From Synechococcus sp. CC9902 (lineage in GTDB: Bacteria; Cyanobacteriota; Cyanobacteriia; PCC-6307; Cyanobiaceae), in NCBI RefSeq assembly GCF_000012505.1, contig NC_007513.1:1488001-1552000 (forward strand): DNA of 64,000 nt. The letters are read 5' to 3'. Each line of letters starts with the position of its first letter. The first letter of the stretch is position 1. This document shows, piece after piece, positions 28,656 through 37,597 of this stretch. Below the pieces are notes generated by a model. It was given only the letters and a program-made list of their open reading frames with translations. It had not been told where the DNA came from and did not search any database. A program made the translations under genes and the position numbers.

Positions 28656-28826
28656 ATGAAAAGAGTAACTTTTGAACTTAGTGATGAGCTCCACAAAAAG
28701 CTAAAACTTCTTTGTTATACAGAATCTGTATCGATTGGCCATATTTTAAGGCAATGCGTCTCCGACTTTTGTGATAAACATGATGCACATCTGATCGAAC
28801 TAATCGACAAAAGGTCACACAAGTAG
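28656..28826 (+). CDS. ribbon-helix-helix-like protein, 56 aa
   Basis: The frame from ATG 28656 encodes MKRVTFELSDELHKKLKLLC, then ESVSIGHILRQCVSDFC. This is the arrangement of MetJ/CopG-type ribbon-helix-helix proteins: one beta-strand (KRVTFEL), a helix starting at SDELHKKL, a turn, and a second helix with S-x-x-x-I-L-R. Such proteins are dimeric DNA binders. It lies between the AraC pair and mpeZ on the same strand, and may be one of the uncharacterised 'unk' genes of published CA4-A islands. Confidence 0.6.
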   Translation: MKRVTFELSDELHKKLKLLCYTESVSIGHILRQCVSDFCDKHDAHLIELIDKRSHK

Positions 28827-28969
28827 GTCGCGATATTTAAACCATTTTTGCCGAGATTTAAATAACTTTAGACAATTTCAGCCAAAAATAATCATTGCTT
28901 GTTAATTGCATTTGCTATGCATGTAAATCTGTCAAGAGTCTCAGTTCATATTGAGTAGCCACCACTGCA

Positions 28970-29015
28970 CATCTATGATTCTTGCATAAATGCATATACG
29001 CAAGATGCATAGATG
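28970..29015. promoter_or_regulatory. 46-bp near-palindrome upstream of mpeZ
   Basis: Left arm 28970-28988 (CATCTATGATTCTTGCATA) and right arm 28997-29015 (TACGCAAGATGCATAGATG) are reverse complements at 16 of 19 positions, around an 8-base centre. It ends 150 bases before mpeZ. No T-run follows, so a plain terminator is unlikely; an operator for a dimeric regulator, or an RNA hairpin in a long leader, are the simpler readings. Confidence 0.6.
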
Positions 29016-29064
29016 ACCTATCAGGCCTACTTGATGCGCAAGAGAGCAAAAGAGCAAAACTACA

Positions 29065-29157
29065 ATGAAGGCTTACAATGACTGCTTAGAGAAAATATTA
29101 TATGTAGATTATCAAATGGAAAGATATCAATCAATTTATATTCGAATGATCCTATAA
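29065..29157 (+). CDS. possible 30-codon leader ORF before mpeZ
   Basis: ATG at 29065 opens a frame MKAYNDCLEKILYVDYQMER and on, ending TAA at 29155-29157, only 7 bases before the mpeZ ATG. The peptide is rich in Tyr and Ile. No strong ribosome site precedes it. If translated, it would deliver ribosomes to mpeZ, whose own upstream AAAG is weak. It may equally be chance in AT-rich sequence. Confidence 0.3.
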   Translation: MKAYNDCLEKILYVDYQMERYQSIYIRMIL

Positions 29158-29164
29158 ATTAAAG

Positions 29165-30394
29165 ATGGCTGAGCGATTTGATGTTCTTGTCCAGGGAATA
29201 AGTGAGCAAGATGCACTCTCCCTATTAATGGCTCAGACCTCAACTGTTCCAAGACCTGCAGATCGATATTTTGCAGCAACTCGACTTGGATTGAGCAAGA
29301 CCAACGAATCTCTAGACGCACTATTAACGGCAACAAATAACCTCAAAATTGATGAATTATATGATCGAATAACACGTAGAAAAGCTATTGAATCCTTGGG
29401 ACGAAGAAAGGATAAACGGGCAATTCCAGCCTTAACAAATGTTCTGACCTGTACAGATACAGAGGCTGTTATAAACGCAATTTATGCCCTTGTACGCATC
29501 GATTGGGATCCAAGTGAAGAGAACAAAGATCTACTCTTATCGCTTTTGAATGGAGAATGTACGTTGGTTCGAGCAGTGATTCAGGCCCATACAAGACTCA
29601 ACATCAAACATTTAAAAGCCGAAAAATTGATTGCTGAGCTTTGTGATCATGAACAAGCCTTGATTGCAGGTGCAGCACGAGCTTATCAAGCAAAACTTTA
29701 TGGAAAAACTGAACTTTTAAATCCACTTGAAACCCAGTTACTCGATACCACTGCAGGAAAACGACGTTCGGCAGTGATCGATTTAGGCGATGCTATAGAC
29801 CCGAATCGAATCAAGAGCTTGGTGGATGCACCGATCTCGATGTCGCTAAGAGCGAATAGTTGTTTTCAGATTATTGATGACCGAAATCAACTACAGCAGA
29901 AACATGTCATCTCACAACTTGAGGTTCTTTTAACTGATAATCCGAAACATCTAAAGATCAGACCCGAATGGCAATGCAAACCTACTCCTGAAGAGATCGA
30001 ACGATGCCTTAGCCATCGAGATGAAGCGATTCAATATGGAGCTGCACTAAGCCTGATGAATCTTAATTCAGAGGATTGCCTGAAAATTATTAACAGCATG
30101 GAAGAAAGACTCTGGTCAGACTATGTGACACACTATTACCTCACTTGCATTGTAGGACTAAGACAATTCTCTGAGAAAAGTTACTTAGTAAAATCTGCTC
30201 TTGCAGAGACCACTCCGCAATACACGAAGTCGAGGGTTGCAGCAGCCTGGGCTTGCTTGAAACTCGATCTTTATGATCAATTAGACCTTCTTTACCAGTT
30301 ATCAAGTTCCGCATACTGGAAGCCACTGCGATGGTCTTGCCAACAAGTGTTTGCCCGAATGATTGATAAGCAACAGTCTCAAATAGAACTCTAG
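29165..30394 (+). CDS. mpeZ: phycoerythrobilin lyase-isomerase MpeZ (CpeY/MpeY family)
   Basis: The 409-residue protein is built of helical HEAT-like repeats, with ITRRKAIESLGRRKDKRAIP at about residues 69-88 and EAVINAIYALVRIDWD following, as in bilin lyases of the CpeY/MpeY/MpeZ group. MpeZ attaches phycoerythrobilin to the alpha subunit of phycoerythrin II (Cys83 of MpeA) and isomerises it to phycourobilin, tuning light capture to blue. The choice of MpeZ over MpeY or MpeW rests on context: it follows the FciA/FciB-type genes and lies away from phycobilisome genes. Length fits. Confidence 0.82.
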   Translation: MAERFDVLVQGISEQDALSLLMAQTSTVPRPADRYFAATRLGLSKTNESLDALLTATNNLKIDELYDRITRRKAIESLGRRKDKRAIPALTNVLTCTDTEAVINAIYALVRIDWDPSEENKDLLLSLLNGECTLVRAVIQAHTRLNIKHLKAEKLIAELCDHEQALIAGAARAYQAKLYGKTELLNPLETQLLDTTAGKRRSAVIDLGDAIDPNRIKSLVDAPISMSLRANSCFQIIDDRNQLQQKHVISQLEVLLTDNPKHLKIRPEWQCKPTPEEIERCLSHRDEAIQYGAALSLMNLNSEDCLKIINSMEERLWSDYVTHYYLTCIVGLRQFSEKSYLVKSALAETTPQYTKSRVAAAWACLKLDLYDQLDLLYQLSSSAYWKPLRWSCQQVFARMIDKQQSQIEL

Positions 30395-30551
30395 ATTTTT
30401 AATAGTTAATTAGCGAACATTATTGTCTTGGGATGAATCTACGCAGACTCGACAAGACCTTTTGACGCATCTGTTCCGAACGAAATTGGCAACTGTCGTA
30501 TGCCGGACAGCTCCACAACCGTTGCCCCCCCCCAACGGGGCTCCGCAGAAC

Positions 30552-30902
30552 TCAAGCCGGCAGCTCTAAGCACCGATACAAATGATCAATGGCGTTGTGG
30601 CGATGACGCTGCATGGGGCTAAGGCCGATCATCCCCAACCAAAAACGTCCATTCCCCTGACACACCAATACGGGCTTTGCCGCCCCTTTGCCATGGGCCT
30701 GCAGCAACGACATACAGAGCTTTTCGGCCACCTCGGCCCCCCTGGGGCGCTGGCGCAACCGGCGTAACAAGGGGTCGACCTGGGAGAACGACACAAAACT
30801 GGCTCGCTCGGAGTCGGTCACCAGGATCAAGCCATCGAGCCACTGCACGTCTTGCAGCAAATCCTCAATGTCGGACAACAAATTAGGGAGAGGAAAAGCC
30901 AA
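30552..30902 (-). CDS. conserved hypothetical protein, 116 aa
   Basis: The protein has segments LSDIEDLLQDVQWLDGLILV and RFWLGMIGLSPMQRHRHN and looks like a soluble alpha/beta domain. Base composition returns to core values here. It converges on mpeZ with about 157 bases between, marking the right limit of the AT-rich block. No function known to me. Confidence 0.65.
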   Translation of the reverse strand: MAFPLPNLLSDIEDLLQDVQWLDGLILVTDSERASFVSFSQVDPLLRRLRQRPRGAEVAEKLCMSLLQAHGKGAAKPVLVCQGNGRFWLGMIGLSPMQRHRHNAIDHLYRCLELPA

Positions 30903-30996
30903 GAGGGACCCTCCTTCTTTATCTTTTCTTCAGCTTCTTTAGGTCGTTTTGATGGCTTAGCGCAAGCACTCCAAGCAAAGCTTCACGCGCGGAGTT

Positions 30997-31698
30997 TCAG
31001 GCGCGGAGCATCAGGCAGCCCATTTGCCCTCCAACCATGGGCTGATGCTGGACCTCCGAAAATCCAGCTTGACGGGCCAGCGCCTCCTGTTCATCACCCA
31101 TCGGGAAGCGTTGCAAGCTCTTCTCGAGGTAGGCGTATTCAGCCCTTAAGCCCACTGAAGCGGCGATCGGAACCACAAGGCCTCGGAGGTAAAAGCGCTG
31201 AAACTGGGCTGCTGCCGAGCCAGGGAGCAAACGATTGAAATCGAGCACCGCAGCGCGACCGCCTGGTTTCAACACCCGGTGCATTTCCTTAAGACCAAGA
31301 GCGGGATCAGCCAGGTTTCGCAGGCCATAGGCCATTACCAAGCCATCGGCAGTCGCCGATGGCAATCCCGTCGCCAGGGCGTCACCTTGCTGAAATCTCA
31401 CCGGTAACCATGGCTGACGCCGCTGACGCGCCTCAGCCCCTTGCAGTGGGGTGGCAGCGGCATCGACACCGATCACCATTCCGCCTGGACGCACGCAACG
31501 GGCAAGCTCCAGGGCCAAATCCCCAGTACCGCAGCACAAATCAAGCCAGTGCTCACCAGCGACGGGCTTTAGCGAACGCACCACTTGCCGCTTCCACTGC
31601 CGATGCAAACCCAAACTCAACACATCATTGAGACGGTCGTAGCGAGGAGCGACAGCATCAAAAAGCTGCTCAACAGCAGCAGCATCTCCAGGTTTCAT
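30997..31698 (-). CDS. menG: MenG/UbiE-type quinone methyltransferase
   Basis: The 233-residue SAM-dependent methyltransferase has [20 protein letters not shown], the motif [14 protein letters not shown] (SAM binding), and [20 protein letters not shown]. In cyanobacteria this enzyme methylates 2-phytyl-1,4-naphthoquinone in the last step of phylloquinone synthesis for photosystem I. The start overlaps the end of hisF by four bases, so the two are probably translated together. Confidence 0.93.
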   Translation of the reverse strand: MKPGDAAAVEQLFDAVAPRYDRLNDVLSLGLHRQWKRQVVRSLKPVAGEHWLDLCCGTGDLALELARCVRPGGMVIGVDAAATPLQGAEARQRRQPWLPVRFQQGDALATGLPSATADGLVMAYGLRNLADPALGLKEMHRVLKPGGRAAVLDFNRLLPGSAAAQFQRFYLRGLVVPIAASVGLRAEYAYLEKSLQRFPMGDEQEALARQAGFSEVQHQPMVGGQMGCLMLRA

Positions 31699-32471
31699 GG
31701 TCGAATTTTGAGACCACGAGCCAATAAATCGGCCTTGATTTGCTCCACTGTGAGAACACCGTCATGCAGCAACGACGCCAACAATGCTGCTGAGGCATGC
31801 CCACCCTCAGGCCCGGTTTCCAACGCCGCCGCGATGTGGTCCAGACAGCCAGCCCCCCCAGAAGCAATCACCGGCACTGAAACGGCAGCTGCCACAGCCC
31901 GGGTGAGCTGGAGGTCATATCCGGCTTGTGTTCCATCTCCATCCATCGAGGTGAGCAAGATTTCGCCTGCGCCTAACTCGGTGACCTGTTGTGCCCAGCG
32001 AACGACATCTAAACCGGTGTTTTCTCGCCCGCCTTTGACGTAAACGTCCCAGCCATCCGTGCCGCTGTTACGACGCCGCGCATCAATCGCCACAACAATG
32101 CATTGACGACCAAAACGCTGCGCTCCTTCCCGCACCAACTCTGGCCGCCCCACGGCGGAGGAGTTCAGGCTCACTTTGTCGGCCCCGGCCCGCAGTAATT
32201 CGGTAATGCCTTCAACCGAAGAAATTCCCCCTCCCACGGTGAAGGGGATCGTCACCGACTCGGCGGTGCGTCGCACCAAATCCACAAGCGTTGCTCGTCC
32301 TTCGTGGCTCGCGGCGATGTCGAGAAACACCAATTCGTCGGCGCCAGCATGGCTGTAACGACAGGCCAGCTCCACCGGATCGCCGGCATCGCGGAGGCCT
32401 ACGAAGTTGATGCCCTTCACCACCCGGCCACGGGCAACATCGAGGCAAGGAATAAGACGCAGGGCAACCAT
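31695..32471 (-). CDS. hisF: imidazole glycerol phosphate synthase subunit HisF
   Basis: From ATG 32471 the product has 258 residues and begins [20 protein letters not shown], the invariant HisF start with its catalytic Asp (LDV). The second catalytic Asp lies in the [12 protein letters not shown] segment. HisF closes the imidazole ring in histidine synthesis using ammonia from HisH. The open frame to 32600 was not used because it runs into the divergent DUF2862 gene and is not conserved. Confidence 0.96.
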   Translation of the reverse strand: MVALRLIPCLDVARGRVVKGINFVGLRDAGDPVELACRYSHAGADELVFLDIAASHEGRATLVDLVRRTAESVTIPFTVGGGISSVEGITELLRAGADKVSLNSSAVGRPELVREGAQRFGRQCIVVAIDARRRNSGTDGWDVYVKGGRENTGLDVVRWAQQVTELGAGEILLTSMDGDGTQAGYDLQLTRAVAAAVSVPVIASGGAGCLDHIAAALETGPEGGHASAALLASLLHDGVLTVEQIKADLLARGLKIRP

Positions 32472-32528
32472 GGTTCTGAGCGCAAAAGCGACTGTTAAGG
32501 TTGCGCCACTCTCCAAGCCTCGCAGGCC

Positions 32529-32744
32529 ATGTCCCAGGCTGCATCGATCACCATCGGATCCAAAATCCGAATTTCCCGCGTTCGGGATCGGATTCCCCAA
32601 AATTTGGTGGATCTACTCAAGAAAGACCCCACTGGAACCGTGAAGGAGTTCCGGACCGTTGACGGCAAAGGAATTGGCGTGGTGGTTGACCTGAGCGACG
32701 GCTCCACCAGCTGGTTCTTTGAAGACGAAATCACCGCTGCCTGA
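32529..32744 (+). CDS. DUF2862 family protein
   Basis: This 71-residue protein has the pattern [20 protein letters not shown], then [20 protein letters not shown], by which I recognise the cyanobacterial DUF2862 family. It is short, beta-rich and probably folds like an SH3 or KOW barrel. It lies 11 bases upstream of the chlG GTG start, so the two are likely in one operon. Function unknown; a role near pigment synthesis is only suggested by position. Confidence 0.8.
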   Translation: MSQAASITIGSKIRISRVRDRIPQNLVDLLKKDPTGTVKEFRTVDGKGIGVVVDLSDGSTSWFFEDEITAA

Positions 32745-32755
32745 GTTCGGATTCT

Positions 32756-33709
32756 GTGAGCGACGCACGTCAGCTGCTGGGCATGAAAGGTGCCTCAGGC
32801 ACCACCAATATTTGGAAGCTGCGGTTGCAGCTGATGAAACCAGTCACCTGGATTCCCTTGATTTGGGGGGTAATTTGCGGAGCAGCAGCCAGCGGTAACT
32901 ACCACTGGCAGTCGGATCACGTGCTGGCGGCATTCGCTTGCATGCTGATGAGTGGTCCGCTGCTGGCTGGGTTCACCCAGACCATCAACGACTACTACGA
33001 CAGAGAGATCGACGCGATCAATGAGCCGTACCGGCCCATTCCCTCTGGAGCAATTTCCCTAGGGCAGGTGAAACTTCAAATCTGGATCCTGCTGCTGGCT
33101 GGCCTCGGTGTGTCCTATGGGCTCGATGTGTGGGCCCAACACACCACACCCGTGGTGTTCCTGCTGGCGCTGGGTGGCTCCTTTGTGAGCTTTATCTACT
33201 CAGCCCCTCCCCTGAAGCTGAAGCAGAACGGTTGGCTCGGGAACTATGCCCTCGGCGCGAGCTACATCGCGTTGCCATGGTGGGCCGGCCAAGCCTTATT
33301 TGGGCAGCTCACCTGGACGACAGCATTGCTCACCCTGGCCTACAGCTTGGCGGGACTGGGAATCGCGGTAGTGAACGATTTCAAAAGCGTTGAGGGCGAC
33401 CGTGCCCTTGGACTTCAATCTCTTCCTGTGGTGTTTGGCATCAAACGTGCCAGTTGGATCAGTGCAGGAATGATCGATATTTTCCAACTCGCGATGGTCG
33501 GGGTATTGATTGCCATTGGCCAGCATTTCGCAGCTGTTCTTCTGGTGCTGTTAATCATTCCCCAGATCACATTTCAGGACATCTGGCTGTTGACTGACCC
33601 CGTTGAATTTGATGTGAAATATCAAGCCAGTGCTCAGCCTTTCTTAGTTCTTGGCATGTTGGTAACGGCTTTAGCTGTTGGCCACAGTTCTCTGACCCAG
33701 GTGATGTGA
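32756..33709 (+). CDS. chlG: chlorophyll synthase ChlG
   Basis: The 317-residue membrane prenyltransferase starts at a GTG and has about eight or nine spans. The UbiA-type motif NDYYDREIDAINEPYRPIPS (about residues 79-98) carries the Mg-prenyl-phosphate Asp residues, and a second motif near GIAVVNDFKSVEGDRALGLQ is also ChlG-like. It esterifies chlorophyllide with phytyl or geranylgeranyl diphosphate in the thylakoid membrane. Its stop overlaps the GTG start of the PBP gene. Confidence 0.95.
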   Translation: MSDARQLLGMKGASGTTNIWKLRLQLMKPVTWIPLIWGVICGAAASGNYHWQSDHVLAAFACMLMSGPLLAGFTQTINDYYDREIDAINEPYRPIPSGAISLGQVKLQIWILLLAGLGVSYGLDVWAQHTTPVVFLLALGGSFVSFIYSAPPLKLKQNGWLGNYALGASYIALPWWAGQALFGQLTWTTALLTLAYSLAGLGIAVVNDFKSVEGDRALGLQSLPVVFGIKRASWISAGMIDIFQLAMVGVLIAIGQHFAAVLLVLLIIPQITFQDIWLLTDPVEFDVKYQASAQPFLVLGMLVTALAVGHSSLTQVM

Positions 33710-35784
33710 ATCGCACCCGTCTCCATTGGGCCCTTATCGCAGGAACAGCAGCGGCTGTTGGCGTCGGCGCAGCCCTAGGAACCCGTGCGGTCACGCAACT
33801 GGTTGATTCGACGCTTCCCGATGCACGGGGAATCGCCAGTTTTAATCGACCCGGAACCATCACGCTGCTCTCGTCCCAGGGCAAGATCATCCAGAAATTG
33901 GGTCCTGCGACTCGAGAAAAGATCAAGCCGGGCGCCATGCCGCCATTGGTTCAAAACGCTTTTATCGCTGCGGAAGACCGCCGGTTCTTTCAGCACGATG
34001 GCGTCGACGCTTGGGGCATTGCACGGGCGGCGGTCACCAACGTGCGACAGGGTGCCGTGCGTGAGGGGGCGAGCACGATTACCCAACAATTGGCTCGGAT
34101 CGTTTTTCTGAGCCAAGACCGCACCATTACGCGCAAACTGAAGGAAGCCGCTCTGGCACTGAAGCTTGAGCGGCAACTCAGTAAGCAACAAATCCTCGAG
34201 CAATATCTGAACTACGTGTATCTGGGCTCCGGTGCCTACGGCGTTTCAGATGCAGCATGGATTTACTTCTCAAAAACCACCGATCAACTAACGGTTGCTG
34301 AGGCTGCATTGATCGCGGGGCTCCCACCCGCTCCGTCGATCTATTCACCCTTGGTGAATCCAGATTTAGCCCGAAAGCAGCGGGCTTTAGTGCTTGATCG
34401 CATGGCCCAGTCGGGAGCGATTAGCCGCGTGGAAGCGGAACGAGCAAGCGCCTCTCCCCTCGCTCTGAAGCCGGCCACACCCAAGTATTTCAACAGCTCC
34501 GCTCCGTACTTCACCACCTGGGTGGCTCAGGAATTACCCAAGCTGGTGACCCCAGAACAACTGGAAGTGGGCGGGATCAAGGTGAGAACCAGCTTGAACC
34601 TTGACTGGCAAATAAAAGCTCGCGATGTGATCCTCAAAAACGCCCCGTTCGATACCGAGGGCGTCATGGTGTCGATCGAACCGGGCACCGGACTTGTTCG
34701 CGTGATGGTGGGAGGGCGCGACTTTTACGAGAGTCAGTTCAACCGAGCCACCTTGGCGTTGCGCTCGCCGGGCTCCACTTTCAAGCTGTTCCCCTACGCC
34801 ACAGCCATCGACCTGGGCGTTAAACCGGAAACCATTGTTCTCGATAAGAAGCGCTGCTGGAATGGATATTGCCCGAAAAATTTTGGCAATAAGTATTACG
34901 GGAAGGTGTCGCTTGCGAATGCGCTGAAGAACTCCCTCAACACCGTGGCTGTGCAATTACAAGACATCGTGGGGTTCGACGCCATCATCGAAACCGCCAA
35001 CAAATTTGAGATCGGCACCCAACGCCCCCTCGGCAAGTACTACCCGATGGCGATTGGTGCCTATGAGCAAACCGTGTTGGATATGGCCGCGGCCTATGCC
35101 GGTGTTGCCAACCGTGGCGTCTTCGTTAAACCCAGTCCCTTTGAAGAAATCCGAGGGCCGGAAGGCAACATTCTCTGGAGCCGTCGGGTGGATGGAGACC
35201 GGGGACGGCGGGCTCTCGACAGTGATGTTGCCGATGCGATGAATTGGATGTTCCAGCGCGTGGTAACTGGAGGAACCGGCATCGCAGCAAAAATGGATGA
35301 TCGTCAGGTGGCCGGCAAAACAGGCACCTCAGAGGGTGCACGGGATCTGTGGTTCATCGGTTCCATCCCCCAACTCACCACCGCCGTTTGGTTCGGCTAT
35401 GACGACAACCGTGAAACCAAAAGCAACAGCGGCGAGGCGGCATGGGCTTGGAAACAATTCATGCTTCAAATCGAAGCGGAAGTCCCCGTTCAGGAATTTC
35501 CGCCAAAGCCTGAGCTGAATCGTCCATGGCGAGTGCCTGGCAGGAAGAAACCGAAGAAAACCGACAAAAAGGCTGCCTACCTCGGCTATGAGCACGAGAA
35601 AGAATCTCCGGAACAGCTCGACGCCCCAGCTGGGAGTGCATTTCCATCAACAGGCATGCCATTCCCTCCGGAGTTTGCACCGCCTGCACCGGTTCCATCC
35701 CCGAGAGAGAGCCAAGCACCTGCTGCAAGCCCACAACGAAATTGGATGAAGCCACGCATTCAGGAGCGGCGCTGGACCCGCTGA
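33706..35784 (+). CDS. class A penicillin-binding protein (PBP1 type)
   Basis: The 692-residue bifunctional wall enzyme has one N-terminal membrane span, a glycosyltransferase (GT51) domain with AAEDRRFFQHDGVDAWGIAR and EGASTITQQLAR, and a transpeptidase domain with the SxxK motif in SPGSTFKLF, SLN in NSLNTVAVQ and KTG in AGKTGTSEGARD. The C-terminal 100 residues are Pro- and Lys-rich and disordered. It makes and crosslinks peptidoglycan outside the inner membrane. GTG start overlapping chlG; its last 25 bases overlap rsmB on the other strand. Confidence 0.94.
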   Translation: MNRTRLHWALIAGTAAAVGVGAALGTRAVTQLVDSTLPDARGIASFNRPGTITLLSSQGKIIQKLGPATREKIKPGAMPPLVQNAFIAAEDRRFFQHDGVDAWGIARAAVTNVRQGAVREGASTITQQLARIVFLSQDRTITRKLKEAALALKLERQLSKQQILEQYLNYVYLGSGAYGVSDAAWIYFSKTTDQLTVAEAALIAGLPPAPSIYSPLVNPDLARKQRALVLDRMAQSGAISRVEAERASASPLALKPATPKYFNSSAPYFTTWVAQELPKLVTPEQLEVGGIKVRTSLNLDWQIKARDVILKNAPFDTEGVMVSIEPGTGLVRVMVGGRDFYESQFNRATLALRSPGSTFKLFPYATAIDLGVKPETIVLDKKRCWNGYCPKNFGNKYYGKVSLANALKNSLNTVAVQLQDIVGFDAIIETANKFEIGTQRPLGKYYPMAIGAYEQTVLDMAAAYAGVANRGVFVKPSPFEEIRGPEGNILWSRRVDGDRGRRALDSDVADAMNWMFQRVVTGGTGIAAKMDDRQVAGKTGTSEGARDLWFIGSIPQLTTAVWFGYDDNRETKSNSGEAAWAWKQFMLQIEAEVPVQEFPPKPELNRPWRVPGRKKPKKTDKKAAYLGYEHEKESPEQLDAPAGSAFPSTGMPFPPEFAPPAPVPSPRESQAPAASPQRNWMKPRIQERRWTR

Positions 35785-37097
35785 AGAACGGCGGCATAAA
35801 AGCCATCACCACCTTCTTCCGCATCCGGCCAACGTTGTTGTTCCCGCTCCAAGGTCAACTCAGAACAACGGCTGAGAAGGTTGGCCACTTGTTGGGCGTT
35901 TTCAGCTGGATGCATCGTGCAAGTGGCATACACCAAGCGTCCACCAGGAGCCAATAAAGGAACGAGGCCGTCTAACAACGCCTGTTGCTGCGGGAGCAAT
36001 TCTTGAATGGCTTTCGGTGTCATCCGCCATCGCGCATCGGGATGGCGGGCCAAGGTGCCCAACCCCGAGCACGGTGCATCGATCAGGATCGATTGAAAGG
36101 TTTCATTCCACTCGGGGCGCTCTCTCGAGAGCTGCGCCGCATCAGCGGCCAAAGCCTGAATCGAACCCAGTCCAAGCCTCGCCGCATTCACTGCCACCCG
36201 TTTGAGACGCCCCGCAGAGCGGTCAATGGCCCAGATTTCACCCACATCACCCATGAGCTCCGCCAGGTGTGTGGCCTTACCGCCGGGAGCTGCACAAGCA
36301 TCCAAAACTCGGTCCCCAGGCTTGGGCTCCAGCAGTGGAGCCACCCACTGAGCCGCGCGGTCTTGAACACACCAATGTCCCTCCACATACCCCGGCCAAT
36401 TCCGCAGATCACCGCTGTGGCCCAACACTTGCAATCCATCCGCGCAGCCTGAAATCGGACGGGTTTCAATTCCTGCCTCCGCTAAATCACGTCCCACCTG
36501 CTCGGGCGTCGAACGCAACCGATTGATACGCAGATCAAGATCCGGCACGTAATTACAAGCGGCGGCCACAGCTGCGGCCCCCTCTTGCCCCCGCCATTGG
36601 ATCAACGATGCAGCCAACCAATCGGGCAATGAAGTCTGCTGAGCCAACCGAATCGCTGGATCGGCGGACAACTCCAGCATTTCGCCCGCTTCATGGGCCC
36701 GCAGCACCCCCCGAAGGAGGCCATTCACCACCGGTGCCAAACGACCAAGACCACTCACTTTGGCCAGTTCCACCGTGGTGTTCACCGCTGCCGCGGATGG
36801 AATCCGCTCCATCAACAGCAGTTGATAGAGCCCCACATGCAGCAACCAACGCAACTTTGGTGGTTGCTTCGAGGCAGGCACCTTGCCCATTCGATCGAGC
36901 CAGCCATCCAAAACACGACGCTGACGAATCGCTCCGTAGGCCAGCTCCGTAGCCAAGCCTCGATCAGGCCCCCGCAGCGGATGGTCCCGCAGGCAGCGTT
37001 CCAGCGCCACATCCGCATAGGCCCCAGCTGCAACCGCTTGCAACACCTTCCATGCCAGCTGGCGTGGCGCAATTCCGATGCTCGAAGGGGTGGTCAA
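35760..37097 (-). CDS. rsmB: 16S rRNA (cytosine-967-C5)-methyltransferase RsmB
   Basis: The 445-residue enzyme has an N-terminal NusB-like helical domain (residues about 10-140) and a C-terminal Rossmann domain with VLDACAAPGGKATHLAELMG, a DAPCSGLGTLARHPD segment carrying the releasing cysteine, and the catalytic cysteine in LVYATCTMHPAENAQQV. It methylates C967 of 16S rRNA. It is followed, on the other strand, by the 3' end of the PBP gene (25-base overlap). The ATL gene lies 3 bases upstream in the same direction. Confidence 0.94.
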   Translation of the reverse strand: MTTPSSIGIAPRQLAWKVLQAVAAGAYADVALERCLRDHPLRGPDRGLATELAYGAIRQRRVLDGWLDRMGKVPASKQPPKLRWLLHVGLYQLLLMERIPSAAAVNTTVELAKVSGLGRLAPVVNGLLRGVLRAHEAGEMLELSADPAIRLAQQTSLPDWLAASLIQWRGQEGAAAVAAACNYVPDLDLRINRLRSTPEQVGRDLAEAGIETRPISGCADGLQVLGHSGDLRNWPGYVEGHWCVQDRAAQWVAPLLEPKPGDRVLDACAAPGGKATHLAELMGDVGEIWAIDRSAGRLKRVAVNAARLGLGSIQALAADAAQLSRERPEWNETFQSILIDAPCSGLGTLARHPDARWRMTPKAIQELLPQQQALLDGLVPLLAPGGRLVYATCTMHPAENAQQVANLLSRCSELTLEREQQRWPDAEEGGDGFYAAVLQRVQRRS

Positions 37098-37100
37098 GGG

Positions 37101-37478
37101 CTATTGGCTTGATGCACCAGAGATAGCGACTGGACGCCAAAGAAACCGCTTCAAAGGCAAACGTCCCTCCTGATCCACTGGAATTCCCTCCGTGATTAGC
37201 AAGTGTCGTTGCATCCAATCGCTGCCTTCACGGCTCGGGCTCATCGAGATTTGCCCTTTGGCATTCACCACACGATGCCAAGGAACATCCGTTGGCAATT
37301 GCAGCCGGCGCAGCGCCCAACCCACCTGCCGTGCGCAACCCCAAGCACCGATCAGATCAGCGATCTGACCGTAGGTGGCAAGTCGACCATGGGGAATTTG
37401 CTCCACAACGGACCAAACGCGTTGATCGAAGGTTGGTTGAACCAAGGGTGGAGCCAAGGATTGATCACCTTTTGGCAT
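37101..37478 (-). CDS. alkyltransferase-like protein (ATL)
   Basis: The 125-residue protein has the DNA-binding part of O6-alkylguanine-DNA alkyltransferases (IPHGRLATYGQIADLIGAWG), but where the active-site motif is PCHR it reads VPWHRV, with Trp67 in place of the acceptor cysteine. This is the mark of ATL proteins, which bind O6-alkylguanine without repairing it and hand the lesion to nucleotide excision repair. It sits directly upstream of rsmB. Confidence 0.88.
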   Translation of the reverse strand: MPKGDQSLAPPLVQPTFDQRVWSVVEQIPHGRLATYGQIADLIGAWGCARQVGWALRRLQLPTDVPWHRVVNAKGQISMSPSREGSDWMQRHLLITEGIPVDQEGRLPLKRFLWRPVAISGASSQ

Positions 37479-37597
37479 TGGCCATTGATGTCTTGAAACT
37501 ATGGGGTGATGCTTTCAATGGAACAGCCTGGGACGTACGGTTTAGCCAGGGATCCATCAACACGGATCACGACATTCTTTGACGATCAACTCTGTCG

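Larger units (their letters stand above)
25812..30394. other. CA4-A type chromatic acclimation island
   Basis: Within an AT-rich block, a Nif11 gene, a tiny membrane gene, two tandem AraC-type regulators, a 56-aa DNA-binding-like protein and a phycobilin lyase lie within about 4.6 kb. A small genomic island with fciA, fciB and mpeZ is known in marine Synechococcus able to change phycoerythrin II chromophores between green and blue light (type IV chromatic acclimation, configuration A). Gene content, order and size agree. No integrase or transposase is visible. The left limit is uncertain, since low GC extends to about 23.7 kb. Confidence 0.75.

Noticed and set aside
28970-29015. Palindrome upstream of mpeZ as a transcription terminator
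   Set aside because: Arms are AT-rich with mismatches and no T-run follows on either strand.
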